A DNA stretch of 20,083 nucleotides from a virus: IMG/VR virus record IMGVR_UViG_3300028829_006892, positions 1-20,083 of that record; one strand, 5' to 3'. Position 1 is the stretch's first letter, and each line of letters starts with the position of its first letter. Position numbers and translations under genes: made by a program. This document shows, piece by piece, positions 14,510 through 20,083 of this stretch. The notes below the pieces were generated by a model. That model was not told the DNA's origin. It saw only the letters and a list, made by a program, of their open reading frames with translations, and ran no database searches.

Positions 14510-14731
14510 ATGGGACGGCGACGCAAGGAGTACATCCCAGTCCGGTACGACGCCGGGACCACCCGACGGGTGGATGCCCTACGCGACTACATCGGAGCAG
14601 AGTGTCTCTCGAGGGCGGAGAACCCTGACGGGGTGGACCGGTCCGAGGTCATGCGGGAGCTGTTGAACTTCGCGGTTACGGTGTACGAGCGCCGCGCCGA
14701 AGCCTGGCGGGCGGAGCACGGCACCCCTTGA
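14510..14731 (+). CDS. Small ribbon-helix-helix-like DNA-binding protein
   Basis: This is a 73-residue protein. The ATG at 14510 has AAGGAG (14499-14504) five bases upstream; a longer frame from 14432 would cover the divergent control region and is rejected. After a basic start (MGRRRKE) comes a strand, YIPVRYD. Then comes a helix (TTRRVDALRDYIG), a short acidic turn, and a second helix (DRSEVMRELLNFAVTVYERR). A strand, helix, helix order with RSEVMRELL in the second helix is the ribbon-helix-helix plan of small phage repressors and regulators. It is the first gene of the rightward arm, directly before the large terminase, so it could be a transcriptional regulator of the divergent promoters or stand in for the small terminase. 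The fold call is moderate, the role open. Confidence 0.8.
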   Translation: MGRRRKEYIPVRYDAGTTRRVDALRDYIGAECLSRAENPDGVDRSEVMRELLNFAVTVYERRAEAWRAEHGTP

Positions 14732-14756
14732 CACAACTTTGACAGGTTGTCACACG
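14728..14756. promoter_or_regulatory. Repeated TTGACA/TGTCA sites before the terminase (candidate operator)
   Basis: The gap before the terminase holds TTGACA at 14728-14733 and again at 14739-14744. The second forms an inverted repeat, TGACA-GGT-TGTCA (14740-14752), that leads into TGTCACACG, the same nine bases found at 14487-14495. No -10 box follows either TTGACA at normal spacing, so an operator reading fits better than a sigma70 promoter. Confidence 0.4.
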
Positions 14757-14766
14757 GAGCGAACAC

Positions 14767-16419
14767 ATGAAGAGAGCCGGTGCTCAGATCGTCATCGCTC
14801 CGGGTATGGACGGCGGCGCCATCCGGCAGATGTTCAGCGTCCCCGAAGCCTTCGTCTCCATGTGCAAGATCGTCCGTGAGAACGAGACCACGGGGTATCT
14901 GAACCCGACCCCCGCTCAGGTCCGCGCCATCCGCGCCGTCGAAGCGAACAAGTGGACCTTCATCACCAAGTACCGTCAGGCGAAGATGACGACGGTGACC
15001 CTGATGCACTTGTTGCTCAGGGACTGCATGTACCTGCAGGGCATCGCAGGCATGCTCATCGCCGACACCAACGCGACCGCCGAGATGGCGTTCAAGCGGC
15101 TCCGTTTCGCCTACGAGAACCTCCCCGAGCCCATCAGGATGCCGCTCGCGGCGGGGTCGAAGGGCTCCAAGAAGGAGCTCGAGTTCGTCCACGGAGGGAA
15201 CATCATCATCAAGTCGCTGGAGGGGCGGGCGCCCGCTGTTGGTCACTCCATCGACCGGCTGCACATCACGGAGCTCGGTGAGGCGCTGCACCAGCAGAAA
15301 GCCATCATCAACCTGTTCCCCGGCATCAACAAGCGGCCGAACGCGAAGCTGGTCATCGAGAGCACGCCGGGTCGCGCAGGTTCCTTCCACGAGCGGATGT
15401 GGCACGAGGCGCTGCGGCGCGAGGGGCAGTTCTACCCCCTCTTCCTCGAGTGGTGGTTGGACGACACGTGCCGCCTCCCTGTCCCCAAGGGCTTTGACCC
15501 TTCAGAGGAGGAGCTCGAGTACCTGGGCAACCACCCCGGCATGACCATGGAGAACCTCTACTTCATGCGGACCCGCCTGCGGTCTGAGTTCGTCGGCGAC
15601 AACCGCCTGTTCAGCGCGAAGTACCCCTCCGACCCGTACGACGGTTGGATCGGGAGTCAGCGCCCGATGATGCCCGAGGAGGTGCTGCGGCACCTCCTCG
15701 AGACCGCGCAAGACGACCCTCCTGAGGGCTCGCACGGTTGCGGAGAGTTCATCTCCCCGATCGAGGGGCATCGCTACGAGGTCTTCGCCGACCCGACCGG
15801 CTTCGGCGCGGTGGGTGACCCTGCCGCACTGACCGTGTTCGACGTGGACACTCTGGAGGAGGTCGCGGTCTGGTCCGGCCGGGAGGCCCCTGACCGCTTC
15901 GCCGTACGCATCCAGCTGGTCTGCCAGCGCTACAACGGCGCCCGCGCCATCGTCGAGTCCAACCACGCGGGCTGCATCACCGCGTTGCGCGAGCTTGGAG
16001 TGAAGATCACGTACTCCAAGCGGCAGCCTGGTTGGTACGCCACCGCGAAGCGCGTCGCTCAGGCAGAGTTCGCGCTGGTCAGGATGCTCCGAGAGGACGA
16101 CTTGATCATCCGCTCCCGCGCCGGCCTGCAGCAGCTGCTCCGCTACGACGGGGACTTCTCCCGCCGCGTCCAAGGTGCCGACGGCGAAGGGCACCACTTC
16201 GACCGCGCCCGCACCTACGTGATGGCGGCCGACATCCTCATCAAGGCCAAGCGCATCATCGACCGGCGAGCCACGCGTCGTCAGCGGGAACAAGACCAGA
16301 TGGTCGAGATGGAAGACCTTCCGCCTGGGACCATCCCCTACCGGCTGATCGCAGACGAACGTGGTAGTATCCGCCGCAAGCGGCAGGAGTCGGCCTTCTC
16401 CGTCCCCAAGTTGAGGTGA
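14767..16419 (+). CDS. terL: Terminase large subunit
   Basis: This is a 550-residue ATPase-nuclease that drives DNA into the head and cuts it. The start ATG 14767 has GGAG seven bases upstream. A Q-motif-like LNPTPAQ (residues 45-51) precedes the Walker A region KYRQAKMTT (68-76), which follows the R-Q-x-x-x-S/T-T form of phage terminases but has Lys73 where Gly is usual. A Walker B-like strand (DRLHITELGEA, about residues 164-174) ends in T-E. The RuvC-type nuclease shows its acidic residues in order: Asp342 in VFADPTGFG, Glu397 in AIVESNHAG and Asp479 in HHFDRARTYVMAADI. The length is normal for the family. The C-terminal 60 residues are basic and probably bind DNA or the portal. The small regulator-like gene lies upstream, and a 37-residue gene overlaps the terminase exit by its ribosome site. 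Confidence 0.95.
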   Translation: MKRAGAQIVIAPGMDGGAIRQMFSVPEAFVSMCKIVRENETTGYLNPTPAQVRAIRAVEANKWTFITKYRQAKMTTVTLMHLLLRDCMYLQGIAGMLIADTNATAEMAFKRLRFAYENLPEPIRMPLAAGSKGSKKELEFVHGGNIIIKSLEGRAPAVGHSIDRLHITELGEALHQQKAIINLFPGINKRPNAKLVIESTPGRAGSFHERMWHEALRREGQFYPLFLEWWLDDTCRLPVPKGFDPSEEELEYLGNHPGMTMENLYFMRTRLRSEFVGDNRLFSAKYPSDPYDGWIGSQRPMMPEEVLRHLLETAQDDPPEGSHGCGEFISPIEGHRYEVFADPTGFGAVGDPAALTVFDVDTLEEVAVWSGREAPDRFAVRIQLVCQRYNGARAIVESNHAGCITALRELGVKITYSKRQPGWYATAKRVAQAEFALVRMLREDDLIIRSRAGLQQLLRYDGDFSRRVQGADGEGHHFDRARTYVMAADILIKAKRIIDRRATRRQREQDQMVEMEDLPPGTIPYRLIADERGSIRRKRQESAFSVPKLR

Positions 16420-16422
16420 GCA

Positions 16423-16536
16423 GTGAAAAAGACCCCCATCCGCGACTACAACCAGTCCAAGCGCGACTACCTCGAAGCCGAGAAGAAGAAGCGCGACGAC
16501 AAGGCTGACCCCGCCCCCGACTCGAAGGACTCCTGA
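16423..16536 (+). CDS. Short charged peptide, hypothetical
   Basis: This is a 37-codon frame from GTG 16423, with GAGG six bases upstream overlapping the terminase stop, to a TGA one base before the next start. The product, beginning KKTPIRDYNQSKRDYLEAEK after the initiator, is nearly all Lys, Arg, Asp and Glu with a PAPDSKDS tail; it has no hydrophobic core. It fills the gap between terminase and the next gene exactly. The ribosome site and tight spacing argue for expression. The role is unknown; a small nucleic-acid-binding or assembly peptide is possible. Confidence 0.55.
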   Translation: MKKTPIRDYNQSKRDYLEAEKKKRDDKADPAPDSKDS

Positions 16537-16537
16537 C

Positions 16538-18169
16538 ATGAACTACCAACAGACCTTTGACGACCTCTGGACGAAGGCTACGCAGGCGGCGGTTCGCACC
16601 CGTGAGGAGGCGAACGAGGCGGCCAAGGCGTTGGGGCTGGAGGACTGGATCACTCCTGCGGAGAACGAGCTCACCGACCAAGGTCGGGTGGGCGCGAACC
16701 GCGACCAAGGCGCGAGGACGCCGGCCGCCGGTCCCGTCGAGGCCACGGATAGTGACATTCGCGGCGGACGCCGTGGTGACAGGGCGGACCTGGCGTCTAT
16801 CCAGGCACAGACCCGTGCGAAGCAGCCGACCGCCGAGATGGTGGATCAACGCAACGTGCTTCGCCGCGGCGGCGCCGAGACCACCTCCCCCTACGGCTTC
16901 ATGGATGACGGGGTGACGAACCCGAGGATCGAAACCACCCTCCCCTTGGAGACGACGGTTGAGGTCGAGAAGACCCAGTCCATGCCCACTGCTCGTGGTG
17001 CAACCGCCGTCCCAGACGTCACTGCCGGGGGTCGGACCGCGCGCGGCGTCTCTGGTCGCGCCGCCGCCGACCTCGGGCCCGACCGTCCCGACTTGGAGGA
17101 CACCCGTACCGCCGACGGTCGCACCACCAACGACCGGACCGCGCGCGGCGTCTCTGGTCACGCCGCCGCCGACCTCGGGCCCTCCCGTCCCGACTTGGAG
17201 TACACCACCAACGACCGCACCGACCCGATGCCGTCTCGGTCGGAGCTGAGAAAGAAGGTGGCGGACGCCGCCGCTCGTCACAACCTCGACAGGGAACTGG
17301 CCGCTCTCAGCAAGGTCGAGTTCGACGATGTGACGGGTACCCTCGAGAAGCTCGCTCGAGACGCTCGCAAGCTGGACCCCAAGGCGGCGCTCTCCGCCGT
17401 GATGTCATCCCCCGCCGCCAAGACCTTCAAGAAGTTCCTCGGACCGGCGGGCACCGTTCTGAGCGCTGCCGTCATCGGAGACATCCTCTCCGACATCGGG
17501 GCATCGGCGCAGAAGGGAGACCTCGGCGCGGTGGGTACGGGTACGGAAGCACTCGCAGAAGAACTGAACCCGATTCCGGGTGTCAGCGTATCCGACGCGG
17601 GTCGCCGCCTCAGTGCACATTACGGGGGCGGAGACAAGCCCTCCTCCCATGACTACGCGGCCCGAGCGAAGGCAGCCGAGACCACCGACCGTGCCTTGAG
17701 TCACATCAAGGCGAAGAAGATCGCATCCGACAGGGCGGCGGAGACAGCAGACCGAGACATCCTGGCTGACGACCTCACCTTCCAAGATCGGGAGGTCGAG
17801 GTTGAGACGCCTGCGGAGAAGAAGCCTACGGCGAAGAAGGGACAGCCGGGGCTACTCGCGATGGGAGCCGTAGGTTCTGATGTTGCTCAGCTTCAAAAGG
17901 ACCTCCAGGCGCTCGGCGCCTTGACGGGAGGCATCTCGGCAGACGAGCAGGGGGGCATCTTCGGGGCTCAGACGAAGCGCGCTGTGGAAGCGTTCCAGCG
18001 TCGAGAGGGGCTCACAGTCGACGGGATGTTCGGTCCCGACACCAAGGATGCGCTGATGGTAGCGATCGACCGCAACAACTACATCCAGACCTTACCCTAC
18101 CCCGAAGGGAGGCGTGCCCTCGAGGACGTGTACCGTGCGTACACAGAGCGGATTCGCAACCGCAGCTGA
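16538..18169 (+). CDS. Long low-complexity protein with C-terminal peptidoglycan-binding domain
   Basis: This is a 543-residue protein with an ATG at 16538 and AAGGA eight bases upstream. Residues 1-50 are helical. Residues about 50-240 are polar and disordered and hold two copies of a 22-residue repeat (RTARGVSGxAAADLGP and RPDLE, residues 166-187 and 200-221). Residues about 240-300 form helices (LRKKVADAAARHNLDRELAA). A hydrophobic Gly/Ala segment follows near 302-322 (FLGPAGTVLSAAVIGDILSD). The region after that is charged. Residues about 442-512 match the PG_binding_1 fold: VGSDVAQLQKDLQALG, then GIFGAQTKRAVEAFQRREGL and TVDGMFGPDTKDALM. No amidase or lysozyme catalytic domain is visible, so it binds but may not cut the wall. 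Between terminase and portal it is most likely a virion or ejection protein. A lysis role is less likely. Confidence 0.88.
   Translation: MNYQQTFDDLWTKATQAAVRTREEANEAAKALGLEDWITPAENELTDQGRVGANRDQGARTPAAGPVEATDSDIRGGRRGDRADLASIQAQTRAKQPTAEMVDQRNVLRRGGAETTSPYGFMDDGVTNPRIETTLPLETTVEVEKTQSMPTARGATAVPDVTAGGRTARGVSGRAAADLGPDRPDLEDTRTADGRTTNDRTARGVSGHAAADLGPSRPDLEYTTNDRTDPMPSRSELRKKVADAAARHNLDRELAALSKVEFDDVTGTLEKLARDARKLDPKAALSAVMSSPAAKTFKKFLGPAGTVLSAAVIGDILSDIGASAQKGDLGAVGTGTEALAEELNPIPGVSVSDAGRRLSAHYGGGDKPSSHDYAARAKAAETTDRALSHIKAKKIASDRAAETADRDILADDLTFQDREVEVETPAEKKPTAKKGQPGLLAMGAVGSDVAQLQKDLQALGALTGGISADEQGGIFGAQTKRAVEAFQRREGLTVDGMFGPDTKDALMVAIDRNNYIQTLPYPEGRRALEDVYRAYTERIRNRS
17033..17200 (+). 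repeat. Two near-identical 66-base in-frame repeats
   Basis: Bases 17033-17098 and 17135-17200 match at 63 of 66 positions, offset by 102 bases (34 codons). The element ACCACCAACGACCG precedes the second copy and appears again after it at about 17204, so part of a third unit remains. The repeats lie in the disordered middle of the peptidoglycan-binding protein. High DNA identity implies recent duplication or ongoing recombination. Confidence 0.85.
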
Positions 18170-18201
18170 ACGCACACCCCCCTCTCCCCCTGAGCTGATC
18201 C

Positions 18202-19929
18202 ATGGCCAAGCTGGCTGACCTCATCGAGCACCACCTGTCGTACTATCGTGAGAACGAGAAGGACGACATGGACCGGGCTCGCGCATACTACCGAGGCGAC
18301 TTCTGGGACGCCTCGGTGTCGAAGGGCGCCGGTCTTGACCACCGTCTCGCGAAGATGTACGCGCAGAAGAACTTGATCTTCGCCATCGCCGACACCGCGA
18401 CATCGAGCCTCTTGGGGCCGAACCCGCGCGTGGCGGCGATGCCTCGGACCCCGCAGAGCGCGGAGTTCCGGGGTGCGACCACGGGCCTGATGGGCTGGGC
18501 CTTCGACACCGTCAAGATGCGGCGGCGGTCGGGGCTCGCCTTGATGGACTCCACGCTCTGCAAGCGCGGGGTCTTCAAGACCTCGTGGAACTCGAAGCTC
18601 GACCAGCCGGTCGTGAGCAACCCGAACCCCGCGACGGTCTTCTTCGACCTGACCGCGCGTGACCCAGACGACATCCGGTACTGGGCGCAGGCCTGCCCTC
18701 TGACCCCCTCCGTGTTCGCACAGAAGGTCAAGAGCGGTCGCTACAAGCTGGGCGAGGGCAAGGATGAGATCAAGCCCGAGACCTCGCCCGACTGGATGCT
18801 CGACAACGTGCAGAAGCAGTCGTTGAAGCAGTTCTCGTCCATCGACAAGCGCGTCATGGTCTACGAGTACTACGACTGCGAGTCGGGCACGGTCATCCAC
18901 TACCACAAGGACACCGACACCGTTCTCTTCAAGGGAACGCTCGACTACATCCCGTTCAGCATGTTCTCGCTGAACCACAGCGGAGTGGACTGTACCGGTC
19001 TGTCTGAGGTCCAGCTGGTCCTCGACCAGCAGACGAACATCAACCAGCTCCTGACCCTCTGGAAGCGCATCGTCTATCTGCAGGTGCCCAAGATCTTGTA
19101 CGATGCCGGGAAGATCGACAGCCACGAGCTCGACAAGGCGATGGACGCCATCGTGGGCTCGCTGGTCCCCGTCGAGGCCGACGGTGTAGACGAGATGCGG
19201 AACTTCGCCGCGCTGTTCTACCAGATGCCGACGCCCGACGTGCCCGCCGCCGTCATCCAGTTCATCCAGCGGCTCGAGAACGACGCGGGCTTCGTGTCCG
19301 CCCTGGCCGAGGCCGCTCGCGGCCAGGTGGCCGGCGCCAAGACCGCGACCGAGATGAGCATCATCAACTCGCAGATGCGGAACCGCCTGGCGACCCGCGA
19401 GGGGCACCTGAACACCGCCATCGAGGACGTCGGCTCGAAGATGTTCTACTTGATGCAGCGGTACATGAAGCGGTCCCGCATGGTCCGCATCGCAGGCGCG
19501 GAGATGTTCACCCATCTGCCGCTGCAGACCCTGCGTGAGCTCGAGATGGACTTCGAGATGGTGTCCTACAACCCCATCCGCAAGAACCCCGCCGTGCTCC
19601 TCGAGACCCTGCAGGCGATGGTCCCGCTGCTCGCGCAGGCCCCGAACATCGACATCTACCGGCTCTTCGAGGAGCTGGTCAAGGGTCTCGGTCTGCCCTC
19701 GGACATCATCATCCCCGAGGAGAAGGCCCGCGCCGAGCAGGCACAGGCCGCTCAGGCTCAGGCGCAAGCCGAGCAGCAGAAGTCGCTGGGCGGTGCTGCC
19801 GTCAAGGAGACCCCCACGGACTCCGAAGCACAGGCGACCATGCAAGGGGAGGCCGCCGAGATGCCCCCCGAGGTCAAGGCGCAGGTCCAACAGCTCGCCG
19901 CCCAACAGGGCGGCAGCCCCCCGCAGTAG
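18202..19929 (+). CDS. Portal protein
   Basis: This is a 575-residue portal with the ring-forming role at the DNA-entry vertex. The N-terminus is helical and charged (HHLSYYRENEKDDMDRARAY). Middle features fit the portal plan: YRGDFWD, MDSTLCKRGVFKTSWN, and VFFDLTARDPDDIRYWAQAC leading to PLTPSVFAQKVKSGRY. Next come FSMFSLNHSGVDCTGLSEVQ and the long stem helix with DQQTNINQLLTLWKRIVYLQ. The crown and C-terminus contain NPIRKNPAVLLETLQAMVPL and DIYRLFEELVKGLGLPSDI, then a Gln/Ala-rich tail (AEQAQAAQAQAQAEQQ). The ribosome site before ATG 18202 is weak (only TGAG-like). The length is at the upper end of normal for short-tailed-phage portals. It is far from the capsid gene and in the opposite orientation, which is unusual. 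The portal call is strong on overall pattern and co-location with terminase. Confidence 0.88.
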   Translation: MAKLADLIEHHLSYYRENEKDDMDRARAYYRGDFWDASVSKGAGLDHRLAKMYAQKNLIFAIADTATSSLLGPNPRVAAMPRTPQSAEFRGATTGLMGWAFDTVKMRRRSGLALMDSTLCKRGVFKTSWNSKLDQPVVSNPNPATVFFDLTARDPDDIRYWAQACPLTPSVFAQKVKSGRYKLGEGKDEIKPETSPDWMLDNVQKQSLKQFSSIDKRVMVYEYYDCESGTVIHYHKDTDTVLFKGTLDYIPFSMFSLNHSGVDCTGLSEVQLVLDQQTNINQLLTLWKRIVYLQVPKILYDAGKIDSHELDKAMDAIVGSLVPVEADGVDEMRNFAALFYQMPTPDVPAAVIQFIQRLENDAGFVSALAEAARGQVAGAKTATEMSIINSQMRNRLATREGHLNTAIEDVGSKMFYLMQRYMKRSRMVRIAGAEMFTHLPLQTLRELEMDFEMVSYNPIRKNPAVLLETLQAMVPLLAQAPNIDIYRLFEELVKGLGLPSDIIIPEEKARAEQAQAAQAQAQAEQQKSLGGAAVKETPTDSEAQATMQGEAAEMPPEVKAQVQQLAAQQGGSPPQ

Positions 19930-19938
19930 GCGACCCAG

Positions 19939-20083
19939 ATGTCCGACTACGACAAGAAGAAGAAGGCGATGAAGGCGAGCGCGCGGAAGACGCAGAAGGA
20001 TCGCACTGCCTGCAACAAGCCTCGGAGGATCCGAGAGGGTGAGCCGGGGCATGGTCGAAAGAAGAGCGTGGTGACCGCGTGCA
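19939..20083 (+). CDS. Small basic protein, N-terminal part (runs off right edge)
   Basis: The ATG at 19939 is nine bases past the portal stop, and 48 complete codons remain open to the edge. The product starts MSDYDKKKKAMKASARKTQK and is very rich in Lys and Arg, with Cys in DRTACNKPRR and again in VVTAC. The recurring style CNKPRR and KKSVVTAC recalls a family of short phage proteins placed after portal genes, but I cannot name it with certainty. The ribosome site is poor, so the call leans on the start, open frame and spacing. Confidence 0.65.
   Translation, partial: MSDYDKKKKAMKASARKTQKDRTACNKPRRIREGEPGHGRKKSVVTAC

Noticed and set aside
14728-14756. TTGACA boxes read as a sigma70 promoter for the terminase
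   Set aside because: Neither TTGACA has a -10-like hexamer 16-18 bases downstream; those positions read CACACG or AACACA. The inverted repeats fit an operator better.
15502-17281. Minus-strand open frames of 345 and 341 codons opposite the terminase and the peptidoglycan-binding gene
   Set aside because: The terminase is certain on the plus strand, and these frames contain no protein motifs.
18097-20052. A 651-codon open frame on the minus strand opposite the portal and the end of the preceding gene
   Set aside because: It is dominated by Leu, Val, Arg and His in the pattern of an antisense shadow of GC-rich coding DNA, and it opposes the well-supported portal gene. No ribosome site or family motif was seen.
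1-20083. tRNA genes, CRISPR arrays, insertion sequences, integrase or attachment sites, defence genes
   Set aside because: No cloverleaf, regular spaced repeats, transposase or integrase motifs, or defence-type domains were recognised in reading through both strands.

Overview
The window is about 20 kb of GC-rich DNA (roughly 60-65% G+C by eye) from the structural half of a tailed bacteriophage genome. Genes are tightly packed, with ATGA or TGATG overlaps, strong Shine-Dalgarno sites and no bacterial housekeeping genes, tRNAs, IS elements or CRISPR. The head and DNA-packaging set (large terminase, portal, major capsid protein) is clear. The neck and tail set looks short-tailed (podovirus-like): an oversized adaptor, a large nozzle-like protein, two related fibre-like proteins and a string of candidate internal virion proteins. 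No tape measure, sheath or long tail-tube gene is visible. The host cannot be named from the sequence; the composition only says a GC-rich bacterium.

Layout. Everything left of about 14,417 is read leftwards on the minus strand; everything right of 14,510 is read rightwards. In transcription order the minus arm holds a beta-rich head protein (14417-13743), a terminator and promoter (13679-13602), the major capsid protein (13488-12427), a second decoration-like protein (12414-11893), a hairpin (11876-11843), a head-tail adaptor candidate (11802-10135), a protein of unknown function (10099-9623), a nozzle-like protein (9619-7442), two paralogous fibre-like proteins (7442-5319 and 5310-4489), a small Ala/Gln-rich internal protein (4460-3774), a 916-residue coiled-coil protein (3777-1027), and a further large protein that runs off the left edge (975-1). 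The plus arm holds a small ribbon-helix-helix protein, the large terminase, a 37-residue peptide, a 543-residue protein with a C-terminal peptidoglycan-binding domain, the portal, and a small basic protein cut by the right edge.

How it fits together. Terminase and portal drive DNA into a shell built from the capsid protein and probably one or both flanking beta-rich proteins. The adaptor and nozzle close the vertex, the fibres attach there, and the large coiled-coil proteins probably travel inside the head or neck and leave with the DNA. The head genes are split across two divergent transcription units, with a putative DNA-binding regulator at the divide.

Most interesting observation. Five of the six minus-strand genes that follow a non-coding gap of 28 bases or more carry the same 9-base motif, TGNTAYNCT, 16-27 bases before the start codon. 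The rightward regulator gene has a one-mismatch copy 23 bases before its start. The motif has the form of an extended -10 element, so it may be the phage's own short-leader promoter. The capsid gene instead has a TTGACA-type promoter immediately after a terminator. No defence system or other non-phage cassette was found.
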